A stretch of DNA of 64,000 bases from Marinomonas sp. UCMA 3892. GTDB lineage: Bacteria; Pseudomonadota; Gammaproteobacteria; Pseudomonadales; Marinomonadaceae. The notes beneath the pieces were generated by a model. It saw only the letters and a list, made by a program, of their open reading frames with translations, was not told where the DNA came from and searched no databases. How positions within the stretch are numbered: position 1 is the first letter of the stretch; every line of letters begins with the position of its first letter. A program made the translations under genes and the position numbers. This document shows, piece by piece, positions 46,540 to 55,183 of the stretch. The stretch covers positions 1 to 64,000 of the forward strand of contig NZ_PTXN01000010.1 in the NCBI RefSeq assembly GCF_012726345.1. The letters are read 5' to 3'.

Positions 46540-47274
46540 TTACGACATATACATACCGCCATTGACATGTAATGTCTCACCGGTAATGTAAGCAGCGCCA
46601 TTTGACGCCAAAAACGCGACAGCTGCCGCAATTTCTTCTGGTTGTCCAAGACGTGATGAAGGCACTTTTTCGACCAATTTAGCCTTATGCTCTTCAGGTA
46701 ACACCTTAGTCATATCTGTTTCAATGAATCCAGGAGCAACACAATTTACAGTGATACCACGAGATGCAATCTCTGCAGCCAAAGAACGACTAAAGCCTTC
46801 TAGACCAGCTTTAGCTGCAGAATAATTTGTTTGTCCGCCATTGCCCATAGAGCCAACAACAGAACTAATACTAATAACACGACCGAATTTTGCTTTAGTC
46901 ATGCCACGCAAGCAAGCTTTTGTAACGCGAAAAACAGAAGTTAGATTAGTATTAATTACTTGATCCCACTCATCTTCTTTCATTCGCATCATCAAATTAT
47001 CACGAGTAATACCTGCGTTGTTAACAAGAATAGTTGGCGCGCCGAATTCCGCAGTAATTTCTTTAATTACCGCATCCACAGACTCACTTGATGACACATC
47101 AAGCACCCAGCCTTTACCATTAACACCCAAATATTCAGTAATACTTTGCGCACCAGACTCGCTAGTTGCCGTACCAATAACAGTCGCCCCTTGCTCAACT
47201 AGAGCAACAGCAATTGCCTTGCCAATACCGCGAGTAGCTCCAGTTACTAAAGCAATTTTTCCTTCAAGACCCAT
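46540..47274 (-). CDS. fabG: 3-oxoacyl-ACP reductase
   Basis: NADPH-dependent reductase of fatty acid elongation. The cofactor loop is TGATRGIGKA, the catalytic set is the Ser in SISSVVGSMG and YSAAK (Tyr/Lys), and NNAGITRDNL is also standard. I chose ATG at 47274 (MGLEGK, 244 residues, GGAG 6 bases upstream), the same length as E. coli FabG; a longer frame starts at 47289. It follows fabD by about 57 bp. Confidence 0.96.
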   Translation of the reverse strand: MGLEGKIALVTGATRGIGKAIAVALVEQGATVIGTATSESGAQSITEYLGVNGKGWVLDVSSSESVDAVIKEITAEFGAPTILVNNAGITRDNLMMRMKEDEWDQVINTNLTSVFRVTKACLRGMTKAKFGRVISISSVVGSMGNGGQTNYSAAKAGLEGFSRSLAAEIASRGITVNCVAPGFIETDMTKVLPEEHKAKLVEKVPSSRLGQPEEIAAAVAFLASNGAAYITGETLHVNGGMYMS

Positions 47275-47331
47275 GCTTGTCTCCAACAATCTATTTCAAA
47301 AAGTGCATTTCGAACAAATAATAAAATATTA

Positions 47332-48255
47332 TTACGCAGACAAAGCCGCTTCAAATCCAGCCAAATCACCTAAAGAAGATGTCTCTAAACCTTTGACGAT
47401 TCGTTTATTAAGGCCACTTAGCACTTTACCAGGACCACACTCCACTGTAGACATTACACCCAATTCCGAAAGCAACACAACAGATTGCGTCCACAAAACC
47501 GGCTCACTTAGCTGTGAAACCAAGTTTGCTTTGATCACAGAAGGATCTGAAACAGCCTGAGCAGTAACATTCTGCACTAACGTACAAGAAGGCGAATTAA
47601 AAATAATAGTCTCAAGCTTTTCGGCTAATTTAGCGCCAGCAGGAATCATAAGCTCACAATGCGATGGAACACTCACAGGCAAAGGCAAAGCACGCTTTGC
47701 ACCAGCTTCTTTTGCATTTACCATCGCAGCTTCTACCGCCGCGACATGACCAGCAATAACCACCTGACCAGGCGAATTAAAGTTAACCGCGCTAACAATA
47801 CCAGGAGCCGCTGCGCAAGCAGCAACCACTTTATCATCATCAAGACCGATAATAGCAGCCATTGCACCCTCACCCGCAGGAACCGCTTGCTGCATGTATT
47901 CACCACGCAACTTAACAAGCTCTACCGCATCAGCAAAAGCAATCACACCAGCGCACACTAAAGCAGAATACTCACCAAGACTATGACCAGCGACATAAGC
48001 CGGCCTATCACCACCCTGCTGCTCCCAAAGGCGCCATAGGGCAACACTGGCCGTCAACAGCGCCGGCTGCGTTTTATCCGTTTGACTTAGTCTCTCCGCA
48101 TCATTTTGCACAAGATCCCATAAATCATAACCAAGAACATCAGATGCTTCGGCGAAAGTTTGCTCTATTATTTCATGCTTTTCCGCCAAATCAGCCAACA
48201 TTCCCAACTGCTGAGAACCCTGACCTGGAAAAACAAAAGCTAATTTAGTGCTCAT
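47332..48255 (-). CDS. fabD: Malonyl-CoA:ACP transacylase
   Basis: Loads malonyl from CoA onto ACP. The FPGQGSQ start (about 9-15) and the catalytic S92 with H91 in GHSLGEYSA are present; the second histidine is in VSVPSHCELM. Length 307. GGAG precedes the ATG by 6 bases. It comes directly after plsX; fabH, normally between them in enterics, is missing. Confidence 0.96.
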   Translation of the reverse strand: MSTKLAFVFPGQGSQQLGMLADLAEKHEIIEQTFAEASDVLGYDLWDLVQNDAERLSQTDKTQPALLTASVALWRLWEQQGGDRPAYVAGHSLGEYSALVCAGVIAFADAVELVKLRGEYMQQAVPAGEGAMAAIIGLDDDKVVAACAAAPGIVSAVNFNSPGQVVIAGHVAAVEAAMVNAKEAGAKRALPLPVSVPSHCELMIPAGAKLAEKLETIIFNSPSCTLVQNVTAQAVSDPSVIKANLVSQLSEPVLWTQSVVLLSELGVMSTVECGPGKVLSGLNKRIVKGLETSSLGDLAGFEAALSA

Positions 48256-48276
48256 TTAATCTCCTAGCTATAAAGC

Positions 48277-49212
48277 CTAACTACAAAGACGCGCTTCTAT
48301 CGCAGAATATAAATCTGCTCGCGCAATATCAATTCCATACTCAATCGCACCGACCATCGCAGATAAATCTGAACGACCATGACCTTTTACCAAATTGCCA
48401 CGCACACCCACCAAACAAGCACCATGCCTACGCTCAGTTTGGTAAAAAGTCTCAAACAAGGATGATACACCATCAACCTCTTTAAATTTACTCATTATGA
48501 AAGACAACAATCCCTCTGATGCTTTCAATACAGCATTACCAACCATACCATCACATACGATGACATTTTTATCGCCATCAAACAGTTCAGTTCCTTCTGC
48601 ATAGCCAAAATAATCAGGCCATGATTTGCTAGCTAAAAGCCGATCTGTTTCTCGAATAACCGCACTACCCTTCGAGCTTTCAACACCAACATTTAACAGT
48701 CCAACCCTTGGCTTTTCATCACTGAGCGCTTCAATATAAGCCGCACCTAACTCTGCAAAACCAACCAACATTGATGGCGGACAATGAACATTAGCACCTA
48801 AATCCACTAAACAACGTAACGGATTAGAATAAAGTTCTCTAATTAGCGCAGGATACAGCTTGGGACGCAAAACTCCCAGTATATGTCTCGCTAATGCAAC
48901 CATAGCACCGGTATTACCCAAGGTTACAACAACGTCTGACGACCGCTGAGCCAACGCATTTAAAGACTGATAAAGCGTACTATTTCGACGACGAAATAAA
49001 GACAAGACTATTTCTTCATCTCCATCAATAACGTCAGTACAAGCAATCAAAGACAAACGTTCATGAGGCGCAGGAAGTTCAAGACCGGAGCTAGGGGAAT
49101 AATAGATAGTGATGACGACATCTGGATAGCGAGAAAGAATCTCTACTGCACCGTCAAATGCAATGCGGGGACCTAAGTCCCCGCCCATAGCGTCTAAAGC
49201 TACCCTAATCAT
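48277..49212 (-). CDS. plsX: Phosphate acyltransferase PlsX
   Basis: Makes acyl-phosphate from acyl-ACP for phospholipid synthesis. The VALDAMGGDLGPRIAFDGA start and SSDVVVTLGNTGAMVALA segment are characteristic. Length 311. It follows rpmF by 11 bp and precedes fabD by 21 bp. The ribosome site is weak, so coupling to rpmF translation is plausible. Confidence 0.95.
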   Translation of the reverse strand: MIRVALDAMGGDLGPRIAFDGAVEILSRYPDVVITIYYSPSSGLELPAPHERLSLIACTDVIDGDEEIVLSLFRRRNSTLYQSLNALAQRSSDVVVTLGNTGAMVALARHILGVLRPKLYPALIRELYSNPLRCLVDLGANVHCPPSMLVGFAELGAAYIEALSDEKPRVGLLNVGVESSKGSAVIRETDRLLASKSWPDYFGYAEGTELFDGDKNVIVCDGMVGNAVLKASEGLLSFIMSKFKEVDGVSSLFETFYQTERRHGACLVGVRGNLVKGHGRSDLSAMVGAIEYGIDIARADLYSAIEARLCS

Positions 49213-49223
49213 GGGTATCTTAG

Positions 49224-49403
49224 TTACTCACCTTTAGGAGTGATAACTTGACGACCACGGTAAAAACCGTCTGCAGAAACATGGTGACGACGGTGAAGTT
49301 CACCAGTTGTCTTATCTACAGAAAGAGTTGGACCAGTCAAAGCATCGTGTGAACGGCGCTGGCCGCGACGTGAACGAGTTACTTTACTTTTTTGTACTGC
49401 CAT
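49224..49403 (-). CDS. rpmF: 50S ribosomal protein L32
   Basis: A short gene of 59 residues. It starts [20 protein letters not shown], the standard basic L32 N-terminus, and ends ITPKGE. There are no zinc-binding cysteines, as in other gammaproteobacterial L32 proteins. It sits between yceD and plsX in the conserved yceD-rpmF-plsX order, with GGAG 7 bases before the ATG. Confidence 0.97.
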   Translation of the reverse strand: MAVQKSKVTRSRRGQRRSHDALTGPTLSVDKTTGELHRRHHVSADGFYRGRQVITPKGE

Positions 49404-49420
49404 TTTTGGAGCTCCTAACT

Positions 49421-49942
49421 TTACTTAGCCTTTAATTGGGCCAATATACTAAATGGATTCGGTTTTTCGTCATCCGGTGCGTCATCGGTAGACGAGGCAT
49501 ACTTTACAGCTGTTGGGTTGCAACCACTTTCTTCGTGATAGGCGACAATTGGTAAGGCAAGTATAATTTCTTGCTCCACCATATCTGCCAAAACTACTTC
49601 ACCATCGGTCATGACAACAGGATCGTAATTGTTCGGTAGATTTTTAGCATGATCTTCGTCATAAACGAAAGCCAGCGATAAATCTAAAGCTAAATCATGT
49701 GAAACAGCTCCCATACAACGTTGACAAACAACCTGTACTTGAGCAGTTAATGATCCAGTAGCAATATAGCGCCTATCCTCATCAACTCTAAAGTCTAGAT
49801 GAATAAAAGCATTACCCTCATCAGAGGCTAATATAGCACAAAGCTCCTTAAATTCATTAAGGGGCACGTACCCTTCAAACGCTTGCTCATAGCTAGCGTA
49901 TTTACGAGGGTCAAAATATTTAGGTAACGTATCATTCAACAT
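49421..49942 (-). CDS. yceD: YceD family protein (DUF177), 23S rRNA accumulation factor
   Basis: A 173-residue protein aligned with E. coli YceD, which is linked to large-subunit rRNA accumulation. The two cysteine segments are VVCQRCMG (about 73-80) and EESGCNP, and the family end [12 protein letters not shown] is present. It is first in the transcript with rpmF (17 bp gap) and is divergent from yceF. No obvious ribosome site precedes the ATG. Confidence 0.92.
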   Translation of the reverse strand: MLNDTLPKYFDPRKYASYEQAFEGYVPLNEFKELCAILASDEGNAFIHLDFRVDEDRRYIATGSLTAQVQVVCQRCMGAVSHDLALDLSLAFVYDEDHAKNLPNNYDPVVMTDGEVVLADMVEQEIILALPIVAYHEESGCNPTAVKYASSTDDAPDDEKPNPFSILAQLKAK

Positions 49943-50079
49943 GGCGGGGGATAATATTGCTAAGGGCCCTTTTTGTCAAAGTCTAACTGCTCTTAAAACG
50001 CTTTTTTTCACTTTTTTAAGTCATTAGAGGTAAAAAAAAGTAAAATCGTCTTTCATCCAAACAAAACGATACAAAAACA

Positions 50080-50682
50080 ATGCAAAAAAAACTCATACTC
50101 GGCTCATCTTCTCCTTACAGAAAAGCACTATTAGAACGCTTAAGAACTCCTTTTGAATGCCATTCACCCAACATTGACGAAACTCCACACCCCCTAGAAT
50201 CCGCTGTCGATTTGGTCAAACGACTTAGTATTGCCAAAGCGCATGCTGTAAACAACGAGCGTCAACAAAATAATCAAGGTTCAAACGATCTAATTATAAC
50301 ATCTGATCAAGTTGCAGTATTAAATGGCCAGATTTTAGGGAAGCCTCATACAGAACAAAATGCCATAAAGCAGCTTTCTAGCTTCAGTGGTAAAAAGGTA
50401 AGTTTTCTAACTGGTCTTTGTATTTTAAACCAACAAGATCAATCTTATCATTACACATTAAATGAATACCATGTTCATTTTAGGGTGCTAACCTCACAAG
50501 AAATAACTCAATATATTTCAATCGAGCAGCCTCTTGATTGCGCAGGTAGTTTTAAATGTGAAGGGCTAGGAGTATGCCTTTTTGAAAAGATGGAGGGTGA
50601 TGACCCTAATAGCTTGATAGGCTTACCACTTATATCTCTATCTCGATCACTTAGAGAACTAGGAGTAAACCCTATAGGCTAA
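50080..50682 (+). CDS. yceF: Maf-type nucleotide pyrophosphatase (YceF, 7-methyl-GTP type)
   Basis: A 200-residue Maf-fold protein. LGSSSPYRKALLERL (about 7-21), SDQVAVLNG and the PLDCAGSFKCEGLG motif are typical of the YceF branch, reported to hydrolyse 7-methyl-GTP. It is divergent from yceD, as in E. coli. Confidence 0.9.
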   Translation: MQKKLILGSSSPYRKALLERLRTPFECHSPNIDETPHPLESAVDLVKRLSIAKAHAVNNERQQNNQGSNDLIITSDQVAVLNGQILGKPHTEQNAIKQLSSFSGKKVSFLTGLCILNQQDQSYHYTLNEYHVHFRVLTSQEITQYISIEQPLDCAGSFKCEGLGVCLFEKMEGDDPNSLIGLPLISLSRSLRELGVNPIG

Positions 50683-50699
50683 AACAGCTAAAACAAATA

Positions 50700-51620
50700 C
50701 TAGTAACCCTTAGGAAAAGAAAAATAGCTCGACTTTGGTGACTCAAGACCATCAATTGACTTTAAAGCGGTTTCATAACCAAACTCTACCAATTCTTTAG
50801 CCCGCCAGAACTCATAAAAACCAGAGATATCTTTAGGTATAGAGATAAGTAAATCTGGCGGATATCCAGCTAATTTATACTGCGTAAGAGATTCTTGCAT
50901 AGTCTCAAACATCATATTGATAGTTTGTAGTCGCCCCCAACTTTCAGGAGAATACTTAGCCTTCTCATCGACTTCCTCTTTGCTTTTACCAAAAAAGCCT
51001 TTTGTACTCAACCACCAAGCAGGCCCTTCAGGACCACTATCAGAAATATTGCTCACAACTCGTTCAGTTGGCCCATTAAGATCAACCGCAACAATATAAT
51101 CCGCACCAGCCGGTACAGAAGGAATAATGGGCAAGGGATTCAGTACCCCACCATCAACATACATTTGACCATTTAACGTCACAGGCAAGACCAGAGAAGG
51201 TATAGCTGAAGATGCACGCATAGCACTTATCAAATCCCCCCGCTGAAACCAAAATTCTTTTTGCCTCAATAGATCAACGGCCACTGAGGTATAAGCCATC
51301 GGCAAGGACTCAATAGTTGGCTCCCCTATCATATCTTGAATTTTCTCAAAAAAACGATCGCCTTTTACATAGCCACCGTTCAATATCGACATATCCAATA
51401 GACGAATCACATTCATTCGATCTAAAGATTCTGCCCACTCACGATATTCAGATAACTTGCCCGCAGCATAAACACCGCCAATTATCGCTCCAATAGAACA
51501 ACCAGAAATACTGACAATTTCATACCCACGATCTTCAAATGCTTGAATTACACCTATATGTGCATTACCTCGCGCGGCTCCACTTCCCAAAACTAGAGCA
51601 ACCGTCTTTTTCATACTCAC
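50700..51620 (-). CDS. Patatin-like phospholipase, RssA family
   Basis: A 306-residue patatin-fold protein. The oxyanion loop is LGSGAARGNAHIG (about 11-23), the nucleophile serine is in GCSIGAIIGG, and the catalytic Asp is in VDGGVLNPLP. This differs from the patatin at 24.9 kb, which has the plain GGGAR loop. GTG at 51620 or ATG at 51614 could be the start. It follows the DUF4892 gene by 9 bp. Confidence 0.86.
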   Translation of the reverse strand: MSMKKTVALVLGSGAARGNAHIGVIQAFEDRGYEIVSISGCSIGAIIGGVYAAGKLSEYREWAESLDRMNVIRLLDMSILNGGYVKGDRFFEKIQDMIGEPTIESLPMAYTSVAVDLLRQKEFWFQRGDLISAMRASSAIPSLVLPVTLNGQMYVDGGVLNPLPIIPSVPAGADYIVAVDLNGPTERVVSNISDSGPEGPAWWLSTKGFFGKSKEEVDEKAKYSPESWGRLQTINMMFETMQESLTQYKLAGYPPDLLISIPKDISGFYEFWRAKELVEFGYETALKSIDGLESPKSSYFSFPKGY

Positions 51621-51629
51621 TATTACCGC

Positions 51630-52424
51630 CTAAGGACGAACATAAACAAAAGATATGCGATTAACACCAAGTGATTCTCGCCCAAGATCCGCTAAGTTAA
51701 TAAAACGAACCTTATTTTTAAGCTGATCCCCTAAACCTGCCGACGCCATTGAAATAAGTCGATCCCCCGACTCAATAGCACTTAGCGTTCCTGTTTTTCG
51801 ACTTGTAACAAAACCGACCACATTTTGGCCAGCCGGCAAATCACTGACGAAACGACGTATTCTGGGAATATCCTGCACATCCATCTGAGCCACAATTTCG
51901 AATTCAGTTTCATTTGCCTCTGCCGATTTCACTTCATCTAAACGAACCATCACGTCACCTGCACCACGACGATTAAGGTATAAAATTTGATAAGTATCTT
52001 GTTTATTTTTAACGACAAGCAAAAACTGACTTTGGTCCGAGCCATACAGAAGATAATCACCAAAAAAATTATTAGCCCAAGCGTTGCTACTACCACAGCT
52101 TCGACTATCACACTCAAATAAGATACTGCGACCATCACTCAACATTTGTGATCGGTAGTGTGTGTATACGTCAGACAAAAGTGCATTACGGTTAATTTTG
52201 TATAACGATGAAAAGTAATCACCTTTCAAGCGAATAACCGTCTCAGGTTCCCATCCACTGCCCGCACGGCGGATTTTACTTAAAGGAATTTCAACAAACT
52301 GTTCAACTTGAGAGTTACTTTTAACTAACTGCGCATCACGATAAGGTTCAATGCCTAAAACTCCAGCAAAAGAAACACTACTAAAAACAGCCAATAGGCA
52401 TAACATACCTCGAAACTTAACCAT
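51630..52424 (-). CDS. DUF4892 domain-containing exported protein
   Basis: A protein of about 264 residues with a cleavable signal peptide (start MVKFRGMLCLLAVFSSVSFAG), so predicted periplasmic. A central segment with paired cysteines (FECDSRSCGSSNAWANN) is the feature I associate with DUF4892; a disulfide is likely. The last 100 residues look OmpA-like in layout, but I cannot name them with confidence. AAGGAAGG lies 4 bases before the chosen ATG; a longer frame to 52445 would precede this site. Function unknown. Confidence 0.75.
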   Translation of the reverse strand: MVKFRGMLCLLAVFSSVSFAGVLGIEPYRDAQLVKSNSQVEQFVEIPLSKIRRAGSGWEPETVIRLKGDYFSSLYKINRNALLSDVYTHYRSQMLSDGRSILFECDSRSCGSSNAWANNFFGDYLLYGSDQSQFLLVVKNKQDTYQILYLNRRGAGDVMVRLDEVKSAEANETEFEIVAQMDVQDIPRIRRFVSDLPAGQNVVGFVTSRKTGTLSAIESGDRLISMASAGLGDQLKNKVRFINLADLGRESLGVNRISFVYVRP

Positions 52425-52464
52425 ACAACCTTCCTTACATCCCAACTAAGGATGGGTTAACGCA

Positions 52465-53349
52465 TTAGTTTTGATCAATAAATCGCTGAATTTCAGTTGC
52501 CACCGCAAAGCAACTATCTGGCTCAAGATGGAAGTGGTGATTACCTTCAAGCCACTTTAACTTTATCCAAGGAAATTGAGCCGCACGCTTTTCCACTAAC
52601 TGATGATCATTGTGATAAATCCCATCTTTAGCTACCAAAGCCAAAGTTGGACATTTAATTTCCTGAATAAAAGCTTCGACACTTTCTTCATCCATCCGAA
52701 ATGGCGAAGGAAAAGTTAATTTCCCATCATGGCGCCACACCCAAACCCCATCAGCATTTTGCCTAGCACCACGCTCAACCAATACTTTCGAAGCAGATTT
52801 TGACAGCCGAGTAAAACCATCCATTCGAGCCAGCACCATATCTTCTTTTGTTTGATAACTTGTATCCCTACCCAAGCGATATTTGGCCATTTTATTTACA
52901 GCCCGTTGTAACGTTACCACTCGCTCCGTTGGCACCCCACTCAAAGGCCCCATATTATCAAGCACAATCAATCCGCGAACTTTATCAGGAGCTATAGCCG
53001 CTACTAACATAGCAACAGCGCCGCCCATACTATGGCCAATTAACCATACACTTTGCTTGGATTGGTTTAAAATAGACACCACATCCAAAACATAATCCCA
53101 CAAATGATAAAAACTTCCCGCAGGTCGATGCAAAGACAAACCATGCCCAGCAAGATCTAATGCAACATGAGAAAAATCGGAAAGATGAGGAGATAGGTTT
53201 GAAAAACTAGCTGCATTATCAAGCCACCCATGTAGTGACAACACTTTAAATGCCGAAGTATTTTTAGGCAGCCATTGTAAAGCAGCTATTTCAGTATATG
53301 CGAGCTTATAAACGATTTCATTTCCCATATTTACTTTTAACCAACTCAT
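52465..53349 (-). CDS. Alpha/beta hydrolase
   Basis: A 294-residue hydrolase fold. The nucleophile S107 is in GHSMGG, the oxyanion region is LSLHGWLDNAASF, the acid is near VAKDG (about 249), and the histidine is in GNHHFHLEPD. The LHGWLDN wording places it among esterase-like hydrolases. Substrate unknown. It is 14 bp after sixA on the same strand; the start has no clear ribosome site, and an in-frame ATG at 53328 is an alternative. Confidence 0.85.
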   Translation of the reverse strand: MSWLKVNMGNEIVYKLAYTEIAALQWLPKNTSAFKVLSLHGWLDNAASFSNLSPHLSDFSHVALDLAGHGLSLHRPAGSFYHLWDYVLDVVSILNQSKQSVWLIGHSMGGAVAMLVAAIAPDKVRGLIVLDNMGPLSGVPTERVVTLQRAVNKMAKYRLGRDTSYQTKEDMVLARMDGFTRLSKSASKVLVERGARQNADGVWVWRHDGKLTFPSPFRMDEESVEAFIQEIKCPTLALVAKDGIYHNDHQLVEKRAAQFPWIKLKWLEGNHHFHLEPDSCFAVATEIQRFIDQN

Positions 53350-53362
53350 TCAATTAAATAAT

Positions 53363-53842
53363 TTAAGAGGGTGAAATACACCAACGAAATTGACAGCAAG
53401 CTCCAGCTAAAAATTCACCTTCAACAGAAGCAAGGGACGCTGTTGTCATCGCAAAACCTACTGGCAAAGGTTCATTAACTAAATAGTCTACAAATTGATG
53501 TGCAAAAGGCTGATGAGTAACTAACAAAATAGACTCATATGGTTGCTCGTTCAGCCAATTTGCCACTTCCATAATGTGACCATCTGGAGTAATTAAAGGG
53601 CTATCTTTAACATCGACAGGTACATCCAAACTTGATAAAAATATTTTAGCGGTTTGTTGCGCACGTATATAAGGACTGACAAAAGCCACATCAAATCGCT
53701 CACCTTTGGCACGAAAAAGTTGAGCGGCTGTCTTAACTTCAGCCACTCCAAGCTCAGTCAACTCACGACGTTCATCCTGATCATAACCAAACGGTTGAGC
53801 ATTTCCGTGGCGCAATATATATAGGCGTTTAAGCTTCTTCAT
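53363..53842 (-). CDS. sixA: Phosphohistidine phosphatase SixA
   Basis: Histidine phosphatase superfamily, with the phospho-acceptor in LYILRHGNAQP (about 8-18) and the second histidine in LLVTHQPFA. E. coli SixA acts on phosphohistidine in the PTSNtr or ArcB pathways. I chose ATG at 53842 (159 residues) because AGGT lies 8 bases upstream; another ATG is at 53848. It overlaps the DUF4389 gene by 14 bp. Confidence 0.9.
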   Translation of the reverse strand: MKKLKRLYILRHGNAQPFGYDQDERRELTELGVAEVKTAAQLFRAKGERFDVAFVSPYIRAQQTAKIFLSSLDVPVDVKDSPLITPDGHIMEVANWLNEQPYESILLVTHQPFAHQFVDYLVNEPLPVGFAMTTASLASVEGEFLAGACCQFRWCISPS

Positions 53843-54113
53843 CCACATTTACCTGAGGCCATGGCTGAAATGGAAAAGGTTTTTCCTCAGACTCAAAAGA
53901 CAAAAATGAAAAAATCTGACCAATGAAAGCAGCTACACTTTTTAACCAAGAAGACAAAGTAATAGGCTCATGTTTGGAGCCCAATTTCACCAAACTTACC
54001 AAAACAAGCAATACACCAAATACAGTGACAGCAATATTCAAAACCACCCAATACAGCAGCATAAAAATCACACGAAACCAAAAACCTTGATCAGCATAAC
54101 CTGGCTTAGACAT
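53829..54113 (-). CDS. DUF4389 domain-containing membrane protein
   Basis: A 94-residue protein. A hydrophobic stretch (about 12-45, LLYWVVLNIAVTVFGVLLVL) makes one or two membrane helices, followed by an amphipathic helix and an acidic C-terminus. It fits the short DUF4389 family. I chose ATG at 54113, which has GAGGGG upstream and overlaps the gpsA stop; a longer frame to 54146 lies inside gpsA. Function unknown. Confidence 0.75.
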   Translation of the reverse strand: MSKPGYADQGFWFRVIFMLLYWVVLNIAVTVFGVLLVLVSLVKLGSKHEPITLSSWLKSVAAFIGQIFSFLSFESEEKPFPFQPWPQVNVDEEA

Positions 54114-55134
54114 TGTTATTCCCCTCATTTGTCGCAAATTCGACATCCCATTTTTGCTCGCCTGTCATCATCGAACCAATCAATGATTCCAGTTTAGCAC
54201 CTTCAAATAATAATTTAGACAAACCTTCAGCAAGAGGCATATACAAGCCATGCTTGTGAGCCTCCTCTACAACCATTTTCAGTGTATTAACCCCTTCAGC
54301 CACCTCGCCGATACCGCCAACAGCCTCTTCTAGATTTTGCCCCGAGCCGATTGCAAAACCAACACGATAATTTCGACTCAATGGCGATGTACAGGTAGCA
54401 ATTAAGTCCCCCATCCCCGCTAAGCCAAGGAAAGTCATAGGGTTTGCTCCGAAGTGAACAGCAAAACGGCTCATCTCAGCCAGACTGCGAGTCATGATCA
54501 TTGCCATCGTATTTTCACCAACATTTAGTGCTTTTGCTAAACCGCAGACAATTGCATAAATATTTTTTAGTGCACCCGCCAACTCGACACCAGTACTGTC
54601 CGCATTTTCATAAACTCTAAATGTAGGAGATTTTAATAACTCAATGACTCGTCTACGTACTTTATCGTCTGCACTAGCAATAACCGACCCGGTCATTTGT
54701 CCTGCCGCAATTTCTTTTGCTAAGTTCGGTCCACTTAAGACACCAATTTTCTGAGTAATAGGGTTTCGACGCAAAACATCACTCATAAGTTCAAAACGAT
54801 TTGGATTAAAACCCTTAGTAGTACTAATTAATATCTTATCCGCTGTTAACAAAGGCTCAATACGCTGAACAACTTGTTCAAAAGATTTTGAAGGAATAGA
54901 TACAAATACGGTATCACTATCCCTGATAGCCTGCTCCAAATTACTCGTTGCCAATAGCTCACGATGCAGTGGTGCATTAGGTAAATAACGACTGTTTAGG
55001 CCGGTCAAATTAATTTCTTCTACCTGATCTTCATTACGCATCCATTGACTAACTTGATGACCATTTTTGGCCATAATATTTGCCAAGGCTGTACCAAAAC
55101 TACCACCACCTAATACACATACAGAATGCTTCAT
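54106..55134 (-). CDS. gpsA: Glycerol-3-phosphate dehydrogenase (NAD(P)+)
   Basis: Makes sn-glycerol 3-phosphate for phospholipids. The NAD-binding loop is LGGGSFGTALA (about 8-18), the catalytic lysine is in ALKNIYAIVCGL (about 190), and LAGMGDLIATCTS is typical. Length 342. It precedes DUF4389 with an 8-bp overlap. Confidence 0.96.
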   Translation of the reverse strand: MKHSVCVLGGGSFGTALANIMAKNGHQVSQWMRNEDQVEEINLTGLNSRYLPNAPLHRELLATSNLEQAIRDSDTVFVSIPSKSFEQVVQRIEPLLTADKILISTTKGFNPNRFELMSDVLRRNPITQKIGVLSGPNLAKEIAAGQMTGSVIASADDKVRRRVIELLKSPTFRVYENADSTGVELAGALKNIYAIVCGLAKALNVGENTMAMIMTRSLAEMSRFAVHFGANPMTFLGLAGMGDLIATCTSPLSRNYRVGFAIGSGQNLEEAVGGIGEVAEGVNTLKMVVEEAHKHGLYMPLAEGLSKLLFEGAKLESLIGSMMTGEQKWDVEFATNEGNNNV

Positions 55135-55183
55135 AATGACTTTTTTCTCTTAAAAATATCGTCTGACTAAATAAAAACAAAGA

